Shown here piece by piece: positions 46,554 through 56,135 of a stretch of 64,000 nucleotides of DNA. The position numbers and the translations under genes are program-made. Position 1 is the stretch's first letter; every line of letters begins with the position of its first letter. Below the pieces are notes generated by a model that ran no database searches, had not been told where the DNA came from, and was given only the letters and a program-made list of their open reading frames with translations. The stretch is taken from positions 1 to 64,000 of the forward strand of contig RPGO01000005.1 in assembly GCA_004193545.1 (NCBI GenBank). The letters run 5' to 3'. The DNA comes from Candidatus Argoarchaeum ethanivorans (GTDB lineage Archaea; Halobacteriota; Methanosarcinia; Methanosarcinales; EX4572-44).

Positions 46554-46982
46554 CTACCTCACAGGTTTATCTCTCTTACCGCATACCATCTCTTGAAGCG
46601 GCACATTATTTACAGCTATCACTTTAAAACGCACACCAGGAATGTCTCCCATGGAACCGCCCATCCTGCCGCCAATGCGCTCAACAGTAACTTCATCATG
46701 CTCGTCAATAAAGTTAATAGCACCATCACCAGGACAAAAAGCTGAAACCTGCCTGCCATTCTTAATCAACTGCAGCCTGACACACTTGCGTATAGCTGAG
46801 TTCGGCTGCTTTGCCTCGACCCCTACCTTCTCAAGTGCAATACCACGTGCCTGCGGTGCACCACTGAGCGGGTCTGCCTTTATATCTAAACCAAGAGTAC
46901 GCCTTGCATAGTGACTGTCACTCCATCTAAAATTCTTACGATCGACCTTGAGCTTACGAGCTGCATACTTTCCTTTTCCCAT
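46554..46982 (-). CDS. rps12: 30S ribosomal protein S12
   Basis: 142 residues. A decoding-centre protein, recognised by [20 protein letters not shown] and [20 protein letters not shown]. It is the first gene of the str operon here, divergent from the proteasome gene. RpoA and L30e/NusA genes that often precede it in archaea are absent. Confidence 0.96.
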   Translation of the reverse strand: MGKGKYAARKLKVDRKNFRWSDSHYARRTLGLDIKADPLSGAPQARGIALEKVGVEAKQPNSAIRKCVRLQLIKNGRQVSAFCPGDGAINFIDEHDEVTVERIGGRMGGSMGDIPGVRFKVIAVNNVPLQEMVCGKRDKPVR

Positions 46983-47234
46983 ATTATATCTTCCTCTTCA
47001 AAATTTTATTCTATTACGTGTTCTTTTACTAATCTTCTGTGTAACTTAGTTCTCCTTAATCTTTCTACCATATATAAAAACTTATCATTTCGATACCATT
47101 ATATGCTTGAATAAGTTATATGCAAGAAAAGTGAACAATTGATACACAGATACATAGTATAATAAACATGTACTAACGTTAATATATTATAGTATTGATT
47201 CACTGTTCTATGTTTTCAGGAGATGAATTAAAGT

Positions 47235-47999
47235 ATGCAACAAATGGCACCACAAATGGGATATGACCGTGCTATAACGGTTTTCAGTCCGGACGGACGT
47301 CTTTTTCAGGTAGAATATGCACGTGAAGCAGTAAAAAGAGGTACAACCGCAGTTGGTATAAAATCTATCGGTGGAGTTGTACTGCTTGTTGATAAGCGTG
47401 TTACCAGCCGATTGCTTGAGGTTGAATCGGTCGAGAAGATTTTCCAGATAGATGATCACATTGGTGCTGCCAGTTCAGGTCTTGTGGCTGATGCAAGGGC
47501 GCTTATTGATCGGGCAAGAGTAGAGGCTCAAGTAAACGATGTAACGTACGGCGAGCCTATAGGAATTGAAACCCTTGCAAAAAAGGTCTGCGATCATAAG
47601 CAAGTTTATACCCAGTATGGGGGTGCGCGCCCGTATGGAACTGCACTTTTAATTGCAGGACTTGATGATGGGATTTCACGTCTTTTCGAGACTGATCCAA
47701 GTGGTGCTCTTTTAGAATACAAAGCAACTGCTATCGGGTCAGGAAGAAGTGAAGTGATGGAAGTCTTTGAAGCCAAGTATTCAGATGATATTAACATCGA
47801 GGATGCTATTCAACTGGGACTCGAGGCAATCCATGCTTCTTCAGAAGGTCATTTTGATGCTTCTACTATCGAGTGTGGAGTTGTTGAAGTGTCGACTCAC
47901 TGTTTTAGAAAACTTTCGACAGAAGAGGTTTCTATGCATGTTAAGACATTTTTAGATTCTCTTCCCCCGGCAGAAACAGGGTCGACTTCAGAAGAGTGA
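47235..47999 (+). CDS. psmA: Proteasome alpha subunit
   Basis: 254 residues. It forms the gating rings of the 20S proteasome. [20 protein letters not shown] and [16 protein letters not shown] are the alpha-subunit signature. [18 protein letters not shown] and the C-terminal acidic tail fit. GGAG lies upstream of ATG 47235. It starts a plus-strand operon continuing with SBDS and exosome genes, a common archaeal order. Confidence 0.96.
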   Translation: MQQMAPQMGYDRAITVFSPDGRLFQVEYAREAVKRGTTAVGIKSIGGVVLLVDKRVTSRLLEVESVEKIFQIDDHIGAASSGLVADARALIDRARVEAQVNDVTYGEPIGIETLAKKVCDHKQVYTQYGGARPYGTALLIAGLDDGISRLFETDPSGALLEYKATAIGSGRSEVMEVFEAKYSDDINIEDAIQLGLEAIHASSEGHFDASTIECGVVEVSTHCFRKLSTEEVSMHVKTFLDSLPPAETGSTSEE

Positions 48000-48066
48000 G
48001 TTTTTGAGGGTGTTATTCTGGTCACAACATGTACAGAAATGAATAAATCGAGCATGAGGTGTTATT

Positions 48067-48759
48067 CTGGTCACGCTTGATGAAGCCGTGACTGCTCGGC
48101 TCAAGTCACAGGGCATGACTTTTGAGGTTCTTGTTGAACCTGATGGTGCGCATGCTTTCAAGAAAGATGAAGCAGCTATAGAGGACATTCTTGCTGTAGC
48201 AGATGTGTTTTCGAATGCAAGTCGAGGTGAGAGGCCTGTTGAAAAGAATGTGCTCGAAATCTTTGGAACTACCGATGTGCTTCAGGTTGCTTCTAAAATC
48301 GTAAAAGACGGCGAGATTCATCTTACAACAGAGCAGCGTAAAAATATACAGGAGCAAAAAAGGAAGAAAATAATAGCAATTATTGCCAGAAACGCCATTA
48401 ATCCCCAGACAAAAACACCTCATCCACCAGAGCGAATCGGGCGAGCAATGGAAGAAGCCGGCATACACATTGATCCTTTGAAACAGGTGGATAAACAGGT
48501 AAATGTGGTGTTAAAAGCACTTCGCCCAATCATACCTATACGTTTTGAAGAGACCAGCATTGCAGTCAGGATACCGTCTAATTATGCTTCAAAGGTTTAC
48601 GGAGCAGTTTCCGGGTTTGGGAAACTTGATAAACAGCAATGGCAGAACGATGGTTCATGGATTGGAGTTGTAACGATGCCTGCTGGTTTGCAGAATGATT
48701 TCTATGAGACTATGAATCATTTAACCAAAGGTGAAGTTGAGACAAAAATTATAAAATAA
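48067..48759 (+). CDS. sdo1: SBDS/SDO1 ribosome maturation protein
   Basis: 230 residues if translation begins at CTG 48067, giving VTLDEAVTARLKSQGMTFEV, the expected archaeal N-terminus. GTG 48088 would cut off seven conserved residues. An in-frame stop lies at 48055-48057, so no ATG or TTG is available further upstream. GAGGTG lies about five bases before the CTG. NAINPQTKTPHPPERIGRAM is diagnostic. The bases around the start, GTGTTATTCTGGTCAC, are duplicated 49-50 bp upstream. It acts in late large-subunit maturation. Confidence 0.9.
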   Translation: MVTLDEAVTARLKSQGMTFEVLVEPDGAHAFKKDEAAIEDILAVADVFSNASRGERPVEKNVLEIFGTTDVLQVASKIVKDGEIHLTTEQRKNIQEQKRKKIIAIIARNAINPQTKTPHPPERIGRAMEEAGIHIDPLKQVDKQVNVVLKALRPIIPIRFEETSIAVRIPSNYASKVYGAVSGFGKLDKQQWQNDGSWIGVVTMPAGLQNDFYETMNHLTKGEVETKIIK

Positions 48760-48762
48760 TAT

Positions 48763-48862
48763 CTGCACAACTTCGTTGTGCAGAGATATAATAGCAACCG
48801 CACAACTTTGTTGTGCGGAAAGTGATCAAGTAACTTTAACTCTCGACTACGAAGTAGTCGAG
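48763..48862. repeat. Three palindromes between sdo1 and rrp4
   Basis: CTGCACAAC...GTTGTGCAG (48763-48783), CCGCACAAC...GTTGTGCGG (48798-48818) and CTCGACTAC...GTAGTCGAG (48842-48862). The last two are 23 bases apart. CCGC/GCGG versus CTGC/GCAG is a compensatory change that keeps the stem. They sit inside a likely operon. Confidence 0.8.
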
Positions 48863-48879
48863 TTCAGGAGAATGATATT

Positions 48880-49599
48880 TTGAATAAAAGACAAATCATA
48901 ATACCTGGTGATGTTCTTTCAGAGGATGTTAGTATTGCAGGCGATGGAACGTACGTTCGTGATGGAAAAGTGTATGCCTCTTTGTACGGGATTCTCAGTG
49001 AACACAATAAGATCAGGGTAGTGCCACTGTCAGGAAAATACATACCTGTACGTGGAGATGTTATTATTGGAATTGTTAAGGAAGTAACCTTTTCCAACTG
49101 GATTGTGGATATTGGCTCTCCGTACGATGGACTGCTGCACATTTCAGAGTATCCGCGAAGAATAAATAGTGAAAATATGAGTAAGCATCTGAAGGTTGGA
49201 GAAACGATTCTTACACAGGTGAAGGAACTCGATCCTATGATGAAAGTGGAGCTTACCATGCGCGATAGAAGACTTAAACCAATACGCAGCGGAAGAATTT
49301 TCGAACTCTCTCCATCAAAGATTCCACGATTGATCGGGCATGGCGGATCGATGATTTCGCTTATTAAGAAGGAAACGAACTGCTCAATAATAGCAGGAGA
49401 GAATGGACGCGTGTGGATTGATGGTGGTGATTGCAATATCGATTTTGCAATCGATGCAATAACCAAGATAGAGCAGGAATCACACATACCAGGTCTCACT
49501 GATCGACTGTCTGACTTCTTCGAAGGTGCAAAGACCCAAGAAAATGAATCTGACAAAGAGTATGAGAAAGAGAGTATTTTAGATGAAATATTAGAATAA
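48880..49599 (+). CDS. rrp4: Exosome RNA-binding subunit Rrp4
   Basis: 239 residues, the cap subunit of the archaeal exosome. N-terminal IIIPGDVLSEDV domain, an S1 domain (GIVKEVTFSNWIVDIGSPYD followed by GLLHISEYP), and a KH domain with IPRLIGHGGSMISLIKKETN. The start is TTG 48880, with AGGAG about 11 bases before. The acidic C-terminus is usual. Confidence 0.95.
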   Translation: MNKRQIIIPGDVLSEDVSIAGDGTYVRDGKVYASLYGILSEHNKIRVVPLSGKYIPVRGDVIIGIVKEVTFSNWIVDIGSPYDGLLHISEYPRRINSENMSKHLKVGETILTQVKELDPMMKVELTMRDRRLKPIRSGRIFELSPSKIPRLIGHGGSMISLIKKETNCSIIAGENGRVWIDGGDCNIDFAIDAITKIEQESHIPGLTDRLSDFFEGAKTQENESDKEYEKESILDEILE

Positions 49600-49629
49600 T
49601 TATATAATAATACGATAGAGGAAATACAA

Positions 49630-50454
49630 ATGGATAAGCCAGAGAAATTCATAATAGATGGAATCCGACTTGATGGTAGAAAGCCAGATGAACTGAGGCC
49701 CATGAAAATAGAAGTTGGAGTATTGAACCGAGCTGATGGGTCATGCTATCTCGAATTCGGAAAAAACAAGGTACTTGCGGCTGTGTATGGGCCACGAGAA
49801 GTGCACCCGCGACACATGCAAAAACCAACCACTGCTGTTGTACGATTTAAATACAACATGGCATCCTTTTCAGTAGAGGAAAGAAAACGACCTGGTCCGG
49901 ACAGACGCAGTATTGAGGTATCCAAGGTGAGCCGTGAAGCAGTTGAGCCAATGATCTTTACCGAGTACTTCCCAAAATCTGCCATTGATATCTTCGTGGA
50001 AGTTCTGCAAGCCGATGCTGGAACGAGAACGGCAGGAATAAATGCAGCATCCGTCGCTTTAGCAGATGCCAGCATACCAATGCGTGGACTTGTTTCTTCC
50101 TGTGCTGTTGGAAAAGTTGATGGGGAACTCGTGCTTGATTTAATGAAAGATGAGGATAATTACGGTGAGGCTGACGTGCCGGTTGCTATGACACCAGACG
50201 GGGAAATAACACTGCTCCAGATGGATGGAAACCTCACCAAAGAAGAGCTTAAAAAAGCAGTTGAAATGGCGACAGAAGGATGTAAACAAATCTATAAATT
50301 ACAAAGAGACGCGCTTATTGAGCGATACAAAAAAGACCTTGAAGAACACAAAGAAGAAGTCGAACTTGTGGAGATTATCGCTGAAAGCGAGGAAACAAGC
50401 ATTGAATCAACAATTGATAATACAGATGAATCTGGAGGTCTTAACGATGAGTGA
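49630..50454 (+). CDS. rrp41: Exosome catalytic subunit Rrp41
   Basis: 274 residues. A phosphorolytic 3'-5' exoribonuclease of the RNase PH fold. [40 protein letters not shown] and [20 protein letters not shown] are family motifs. The catalytic Asp region is [18 protein letters not shown]. The acidic C-terminal tail is longer than usual. It overlaps rrp42 by eight bases. Confidence 0.96.
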   Translation: MDKPEKFIIDGIRLDGRKPDELRPMKIEVGVLNRADGSCYLEFGKNKVLAAVYGPREVHPRHMQKPTTAVVRFKYNMASFSVEERKRPGPDRRSIEVSKVSREAVEPMIFTEYFPKSAIDIFVEVLQADAGTRTAGINAASVALADASIPMRGLVSSCAVGKVDGELVLDLMKDEDNYGEADVPVAMTPDGEITLLQMDGNLTKEELKKAVEMATEGCKQIYKLQRDALIERYKKDLEEHKEEVELVEIIAESEETSIESTIDNTDESGGLNDE

Positions 50455-51226
50455 AGAAGTGATGAATGAACTTAAAAGGGATTACCTCTACAGTTTAATA
50501 TTGAAAAATCAACGTGCTGATGGAAGAGGTTTTGAAGAAAGCCGGGACATCGTAATCAAGACTAATATTATCGAGAAAGCAGAAGGCTCTGCAAGCGTAA
50601 AACTTGGAGATACTTATCTTGTCGCTGGCATTAAATTACAGCTAGGAACGCCTTTCCCTGACACGCCAGACAAAGGAGTAATAATAACCAATCTCGAGCT
50701 TATCCCGATGGCATCTCCAAACTTTGAATCAGGACCTCCTGGTGAAAATGCTGTTGAACTGGCAAGGGTTGTAGATAGAGGAATTAGAGAGTCACATTCT
50801 ATTGACCTCAAAGAGTTGTGCATCGTTCCTGGTGAAAGTGTATGGCTAATCTTTATAGATATTCATGTAATAGATGATGGCGGCAATCTCATGGATGCAG
50901 CGTGTCTCGCTGCTATTGCTGCACTCCTTGGCGTCACGGTTCCAGCAAAGAAGTATGGTATTGGTGAAGACTTCAAACTGCCGGTCAGGGATATTCCAAT
51001 TGCTGTGACGGCAGTGGAAATAGATGGGAGCATTGTAATAGATCCTTCTATTGACGAGGGGAGAATTGCAGGAGCAAAACTGACCGTGACTTCGAATATA
51101 GATGGCTCAATATCAGCAATGCAGAAAAGTGGGGTTGGGTTTTTTACACCAGAACAAATCAATTATGTTGCAGATGTTGCAATAAAACGGTCAGAAGAAC
51201 TGCGTGAAAAATTTTTGGAGCTTTAA
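50447..51226 (+). CDS. rrp42: Exosome subunit Rrp42
   Basis: 259 residues, the structural RNase-PH-like partner of Rrp41. [20 protein letters not shown] and [20 protein letters not shown] fit the family. The start ATG 50447 overlaps the end of rrp41 and is preceded by GGAGG. An upstream open frame is only an overlap with rrp41. Confidence 0.95.
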   Translation: MSEEVMNELKRDYLYSLILKNQRADGRGFEESRDIVIKTNIIEKAEGSASVKLGDTYLVAGIKLQLGTPFPDTPDKGVIITNLELIPMASPNFESGPPGENAVELARVVDRGIRESHSIDLKELCIVPGESVWLIFIDIHVIDDGGNLMDAACLAAIAALLGVTVPAKKYGIGEDFKLPVRDIPIAVTAVEIDGSIVIDPSIDEGRIAGAKLTVTSNIDGSISAMQKSGVGFFTPEQINYVADVAIKRSEELREKFLEL

Positions 51227-51230
51227 GATT

Positions 51231-51509
51231 ATGGCACAACAAAGAAGAAAAGGAAAGAAAACACGTTCAGCAGGTAGGTTCGGTGTTAGATATGGTCGAA
51301 AGAACCGAAAGCTTGTAGCAGACATTGAAGAAAAAATGAGGCAGGGTTACCAGTGTAAGAAATGTGGACACATCACAGTGTCACGCACAGATACCGGGAT
51401 ATGGAAATGCAGAAAGTGCCATTATACCTTTGCAGGTGGAAGCTATGTTCCATCAACACCACAAGGTTTGGTTGCCCAGCGTTCCATTGCAGCCCAGGAA
51501 CCGGCTTGA
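51231..51509 (+). CDS. rpl37ae: 50S ribosomal protein L37Ae
   Basis: 92 residues. The zinc ribbon QCKKCGHITVSRTDTGIWKC with RKCHYTFAGG supplies four cysteines. The N-terminus RRKGKKTRSAGRFGVRYGRK is typical. It is four bases after rrp42. Confidence 0.96.
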   Translation: MAQQRRKGKKTRSAGRFGVRYGRKNRKLVADIEEKMRQGYQCKKCGHITVSRTDTGIWKCRKCHYTFAGGSYVPSTPQGLVAQRSIAAQEPA

Positions 51510-51527
51510 TACTGGAGGGCTGATATT

Positions 51528-51665
51528 TTGGGTTACAAGTGTACACGATGTAAACGAACGGTCGAGATTGATTACAGCAGCGTTGGCGTCCGATGTCCTT
51601 ACTGTGGACATCGCGTATTAGTAAAACAGAGGCCAACTGCAATCAAACGAATGAAAGTAGAATAA
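51528..51665 (+). CDS. rpoP: RNA polymerase subunit P (Rpo12)
   Basis: 45 residues, read directly from the sequence: [20 protein letters not shown] and [16 protein letters not shown]. Two CxxC pairs bind zinc. TTG start at 51528, with GGAGGG about eight bases upstream. It follows L37Ae, as in many archaea. Confidence 0.92.
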   Translation: MGYKCTRCKRTVEIDYSSVGVRCPYCGHRVLVKQRPTAIKRMKVE

Positions 51666-51672
51666 AACTGAA

Positions 51673-51909
51673 TTGAAGCTTACAGCAGAATTTACCTTCG
51701 AAATACCCAATGCTTCCATAGTCTACCAGTCAATCGTTCCTGAACTATCGGATCAGATGCTGCGCAGTCAGGTCATGCTGCAGCACACAAATAATCACAT
51801 CAGGTTGTTGATACATGCAGAAGACATAACTGCCCTGCGAGCTTCTATTAATTCATGGCTTCGCATAATCTCTATTGCAGACAGCCTTAGCTATATTTTG
51901 CATAAATAG
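51673..51909 (+). CDS. pcc1: KEOPS complex subunit Pcc1
   Basis: 78 residues. It is the dimerisation subunit of the KEOPS complex that makes the t6A tRNA modification. ASIVYQSIVPEL and ALRASINSWLRIISIADSL match the CTAG/Pcc1 fold. It starts at TTG 51673, only seven bases after rpoP. Confidence 0.82.
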   Translation: MKLTAEFTFEIPNASIVYQSIVPELSDQMLRSQVMLQHTNNHIRLLIHAEDITALRASINSWLRIISIADSLSYILHK

Positions 51910-52029
51910 CTTAAACACTTGAAATGAATGATTACTGGTTCTGTTGTTGTGATTATTAACAATCTCCTGAGTGGGAATTCATTTACATCAAGGAAAACTC
52001 TAAATCCAACAAAAGCAAAAGAAGCAAAC

Positions 52030-52512
52030 ATGTCACCAATTATACAGGGCAGAATATGGCGTTTTGCTGACAACATCGACACCGACCTTATTATACCAGG
52101 AAAATACCTTCGCACAACCGATATGAGTGTCTTTGCTTCGCACGCCATGGAGGGAATAGATCCCGAGTTTTCAAAAAAAGTCACAAAAAATGATATTATT
52201 GTGGCAGGTAAAAATTTTGGATGCGGCTCATCCAGGGAACAGGCACCTCTTGCACTAAAACATGCTGGCGTTGGATGCGTGGTAGCTGAAAGCTTTGCAC
52301 GCATCTTTTTTCGAAATTCCATAAACGTGGGTCTGCCGATTATAGAAGCAGTGGTGGATTGTAAGCATAGCGATGTTGCAAGCGTTGACGTGGAAAAAGG
52401 AACTGTAACATGCCGGGGAAAAACGTATCAAGGGGTAAAACTCCCAGGCTTTCTTTTGACAATCTTACTTGATGGAGGGCTAATTCAGCATCGAAGGAAA
52501 CAAAAGCAATGA
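52030..52512 (+). CDS. leuD: 3-isopropylmalate/homoaconitate dehydratase small subunit
   Basis: 160 residues. The swivel domain of aconitase-type dehydratases: [20 protein letters not shown] and [20 protein letters not shown] with [16 protein letters not shown]. It works in leucine synthesis or in the 2-oxosuberate route to coenzyme B (AksE/HacB type). The sequence alone does not separate these. I chose ATG 52030; the open frame upstream to 51928 lacks conserved residues. The large subunit is not in the window. It overlaps the next gene by four bases. Confidence 0.9.
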   Translation: MSPIIQGRIWRFADNIDTDLIIPGKYLRTTDMSVFASHAMEGIDPEFSKKVTKNDIIVAGKNFGCGSSREQAPLALKHAGVGCVVAESFARIFFRNSINVGLPIIEAVVDCKHSDVASVDVEKGTVTCRGKTYQGVKLPGFLLTILLDGGLIQHRRKQKQ

Positions 52513-53357
52513 TATTTCCCCAGGACTACAAGTATGTAGGCATCACTGATACTCCACCACAAAAAGGAGGTGTGATATATTTTTCTACACAATATCTTAT
52601 TGTAGAAACAACAGAGGAAGAGCATACGGATTACCAGATATATCTGGTTAAAAACAATGGCAAGGGACTCCTTCGAACGATAACCGATATAACACTGCTT
52701 GCAGATACACACCAAATTGCAGTGCTTAATGAAACTGTTGACTCCTGCAACTTCGGCGCACTTGTTAAAAAAGCCAGGAAACTGTGCAGCAGCCAAATCA
52801 ATACCGTAATCATAACCGCAAGAGATAGACACACCACTTTCATTCATAAACCAGATATAAGTGAGCTCTTTGAAATAGAGATAATCGACATCGTACCCCC
52901 CAATCCTCCATGGCTTATCTACACAACACGACGCTTGTATGCAGCTGGAGTATGGAGCAGACTTCCAATCTGCTTCAGTGAAAAAAAGATAGACCTGACG
53001 CAATTCCAAGACGAAAACACGATGTTTCCATGCACTTCATCAGGGCTGAAGGGCACGTACCTTGATGCTGCAAAAACCACACCAGATGGTACAACTTTAG
53101 TAGGCTGTGATATTTCTTACCAGATATTCAACATCGAATTTACAAACAAACTGAAAAAACACATCAATACCTGCCCACTGAAAAAAAAACTCTATATGCC
53201 AACAAAACCATTTATCACAAGATGCTGCCAGTCAGAAAATATCGGGCTTACAACAGTTAACAACATGCCAGGCGTAGTAGTCCACTGGGGGGCATCAGAA
53301 TACGATGTAATAGAAGCAGTAAGACAGCTCTATAAACGTTGTAAGGGAGACTTGTAA
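52509..53357 (+). CDS. Conserved-looking archaeal protein, unknown function
   Basis: 282 residues, starting within the LeuD stop codon (ATGA), so it is translationally coupled. [40 protein letters not shown] and the Cys-containing [20 protein letters not shown] are distinctive. Several cysteines in its second half could bind metal. No catalytic family is recognised. Coupling to a dehydratase subunit hints at CoB or leucine synthesis, but this is only context. Confidence 0.65.
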   Translation: MIFPQDYKYVGITDTPPQKGGVIYFSTQYLIVETTEEEHTDYQIYLVKNNGKGLLRTITDITLLADTHQIAVLNETVDSCNFGALVKKARKLCSSQINTVIITARDRHTTFIHKPDISELFEIEIIDIVPPNPPWLIYTTRRLYAAGVWSRLPICFSEKKIDLTQFQDENTMFPCTSSGLKGTYLDAAKTTPDGTTLVGCDISYQIFNIEFTNKLKKHINTCPLKKKLYMPTKPFITRCCQSENIGLTTVNNMPGVVVHWGASEYDVIEAVRQLYKRCKGDL

Positions 53358-53395
53358 GCACTGCAAAGCTGGCGCTTTACAGAAGAAAAGGAGAT

Positions 53396-53660
53396 GAAGC
53401 AAATGGACTGGGAACCTGGTTTATATCCGAACAAGAGAAAAAGGTCTGTTGAAAGAGAGGGTAAAAAAGCTTACGCACTTTTGAATTCCTGTGCTCTCTG
53501 TGCAAGAAGGTGTAGCGCCAATCGTTTAGAAGGGAAAAAGAGGTTTTTGTAAAGTGACAGATAAGCCGATGGTCTCAGGTTACGGTCCTCACTTTGGCGA
53601 AGAAGCTCCGTTTGTAGGTTAAGGTGGCTTGGGAAAGATAAAGCTCGTATCTGGGTAAAA
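53396..53660 (+). pseudogene. Radical-SAM protein remnant (PflA-like, COG1313 type)
   Basis: LNSCALCARRCSANRLEGKK followed, in a shifted frame after a stop, by SDRPMVSGYGPHFGEEAPFV corresponds to the N-terminal part of activating-enzyme-like radical SAM proteins. The cluster motif itself is missing; the sequence ends before it. It sits between the previous gene and the hsd promoter. Confidence 0.6.
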
Positions 53661-53669
53661 TTACATAAA

Positions 53670-53684
53670 GAAAGATATAAAAGT
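53670..53684 (+). promoter_or_regulatory. TATA promoter of the hsd operon
   Basis: GAAAGATATAAAAGT contains an archaeal BRE-like AAAG and TATA box. The expected start of transcription is near 53703. AGAGGGA lies before ATG 53733. Confidence 0.5.
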
Positions 53685-53732
53685 ATCAATCAATTTATCA
53701 TACTTAATGCAATTCAATAGAGGGATGATATA

Positions 53733-56135
53733 ATGGCAATCAAGAAATCCGAATTATACTCTTCTATCTGGCAAAGTTGTGACGCACTACGAGGAGGGAT
53801 GGACGCCAGCCAATACAAAGATTACGTACTTGCGCTCCTGTTTATCAAATACATCAGCGACAAATATGCAGGTCGGCATTATCCGGAAATCACCGTACCA
53901 GAGGGTTCCGGTTTTAAAGACATGGTTGTCCTCAAAGGTAAATCAGACATCGGAGATCAAATCAATAAGAAGATTGTCGCCCCACTTGTCAAAGAGAATA
54001 ACTTATCTAACTTTCCTGATTTCAATGATGCATCAAAGCTCGGCAGCGGTAAGGAGAAGGTTGACCGTCTAACCGACCTAATCGCAATCTTTGAAACTCC
54101 AGCTCTGGATTTTTCGAAGAACCGAGCCGAAGGCGACGACATCCTTGGCGATGCTTACGAATATCTTATGCGCCATTTCGCAACCGAAAGCGGGAAGAGC
54201 AAGGGTCAGTTCTACACCCCTGCCGAGGTTAGCCGTGTCATAGCCCGAATAATCGGCATCCGTGAAGATAGAACAAGCCCCGAAACCACTGTTTACGACC
54301 CGACGTGCGGTTCCGGCTCTTTATTGCTGAAAGTTTCCGATGTGGCGCAAACGGATGTAACCATCTATGGGCAGGAGAAAGATGGGGCAACAAGCGGACT
54401 TGCCCGCATGAACATGATTCTTCACGACAATGCAGGCGCTTGGATCGTGCAGGGAAATACACTGACCGACCCCAAATTCAAAAAAGACGGTTCAATGCTC
54501 AAGACTTTTGATTATGTCATTGCAAATCCGCCTTTCAGCGATAAGAGGTGGATAACCGGATTAGACCCATTGAACGACGTTTATGAACGGTTCAAATCCT
54601 TTGGGGTTCCACCAGCCAAACAGGGAGACTATGCATACCTTTTGCACATAGTCAGGTCGCTAAAAAGCACTGGAACAGGTGCTTGCATCCTGCCGCACGG
54701 CGTGTTGTTCAGAGGGAACGCAGAAGCAGAGATCCGCCGCAACCTTGTGCGCAAAGGCTACATCAAGGGCATTATCGGGCTGCCTGCCAATCTCTTTTAT
54801 GGAACCGGCATCCCTGCGTGTATTGTCGTTGTTGACAAGAAAAACGCCCCCGCACGAAAAGGCATCTTCATGATCGATGCAAGCAAAGGCTTCATGAAGG
54901 ACGGTCCGAAGAACCGCCTTCGCGAACAGGACATCCATAGGATTGTTGATGTATTCAACAAGCATCTTGAAATCCCGAAATACTCAAGGACGGTCGCTTT
55001 TGAGGAGATAGAGAAGAATGGGTACAACCTCAATATACCCAGGTACATTGACAGCACCGAGCCTGAAGATCTTCAGAGCATCGAAGGTCATCTGAACGGC
55101 GGTATTCCATCTGCTGATGTTTATGCACTCAAACGCTACTGGGAGATATGCCCAGGGCTTCGGGGTGTGCTCTTTAATGATAACCGCCCGGGATTTGTTG
55201 ATCTTGCAGTTGAAAAGGCAGCTATACGGTCAACCATCAACGAGCATCCCGAATTCATCGCATTTACTGACAGTATGAAAAAGCACTCCCAACAATGGGA
55301 AAAGAAGTACTCGTCAGAATTGAAGCTTCTGACGGCTGGCATCAAGCCAAAGACGATCATCTCGCAAATATCAGAAGACATCCTTACGCATTACGCCAAT
55401 CAACCGCTCGTAGACCCTTATGACATCTATCAGCATCTTATGGACTACTGGACAGAAACCATGCAGGACGACTGCTACATCATCGCAACTGATGGCTGGA
55501 ATGCCCAAACCTCACGCATCATCGAGAAGAACAAAAAGGGCAAGGAGAAAGACAAGGGTTGGACCTGCGACCTTGTACCGAAGTCCCTGATCGTAGCCAA
55601 GTATTTCGCCCACGAGCAGGCAGCAATTGAGAAGCTCACAATGGAATTGGAAAATATTTCCGCCTTGAAGACAGAACTTGAGGAGGAACACAGCGGTGAA
55701 GACGGCGCGTTCTCGGAATTGGACAAGATTAACAAGTTAAACGTCAAAACAAGGATCAGGGAGGTAAAAAGCGATACAGACGCAGAAGCTGAGCTTGTTG
55801 TTCTCAATAAATGGCTCAGATTCAACGATAAAGAAACAAAGCTCAAGAAAGAGATAAAAGAAGCGGATGCAGACCTTGATAGGAGGGCATACAACAGGTA
55901 TCCAACGCTAACCGAGGATGAGATAAAGACGCTGGTTGTGGACGACAAATGGTTCGCCGTTCTTGAAGCGCGGACACGTGGTGAGATGGATCGCATCACC
56001 CAGATCCTGACCAGGCGCGTGAAGGAACTTGCGGATCGCTACGAAACCACGATTTCGGAAATTGAAATCGAAGTGAGCGAACTTGAGGCAAAGGTGAACA
56101 GCCACCTTGAAAGGATGGGTTTCTCATGGAAGTGA
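53733..56135 (+). CDS. hsdM: Type I restriction-modification methyltransferase subunit
   Basis: 800 residues. It methylates adenine in the recognition site with HsdS. N-terminal helical domain (SSIWQSCDALRGGMDASQYK), then AdoMet motif VYDPTCGSGSLLLKV near residues 188-202 and catalytic NPPF in DYVIANPPFSDKRW near 260. A long C-terminal extension from about residue 620 is predicted coiled-coil, rich in Glu and Lys, longer than in the classical 500-residue proteins. It overlaps hsdS by ten bases. Confidence 0.95.
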   Translation: MAIKKSELYSSIWQSCDALRGGMDASQYKDYVLALLFIKYISDKYAGRHYPEITVPEGSGFKDMVVLKGKSDIGDQINKKIVAPLVKENNLSNFPDFNDASKLGSGKEKVDRLTDLIAIFETPALDFSKNRAEGDDILGDAYEYLMRHFATESGKSKGQFYTPAEVSRVIARIIGIREDRTSPETTVYDPTCGSGSLLLKVSDVAQTDVTIYGQEKDGATSGLARMNMILHDNAGAWIVQGNTLTDPKFKKDGSMLKTFDYVIANPPFSDKRWITGLDPLNDVYERFKSFGVPPAKQGDYAYLLHIVRSLKSTGTGACILPHGVLFRGNAEAEIRRNLVRKGYIKGIIGLPANLFYGTGIPACIVVVDKKNAPARKGIFMIDASKGFMKDGPKNRLREQDIHRIVDVFNKHLEIPKYSRTVAFEEIEKNGYNLNIPRYIDSTEPEDLQSIEGHLNGGIPSADVYALKRYWEICPGLRGVLFNDNRPGFVDLAVEKAAIRSTINEHPEFIAFTDSMKKHSQQWEKKYSSELKLLTAGIKPKTIISQISEDILTHYANQPLVDPYDIYQHLMDYWTETMQDDCYIIATDGWNAQTSRIIEKNKKGKEKDKGWTCDLVPKSLIVAKYFAHEQAAIEKLTMELENISALKTELEEEHSGEDGAFSELDKINKLNVKTRIREVKSDTDAEAELVVLNKWLRFNDKETKLKKEIKEADADLDRRAYNRYPTLTEDEIKTLVVDDKWFAVLEARTRGEMDRITQILTRRVKELADRYETTISEIEIEVSELEAKVNSHLERMGFSWK

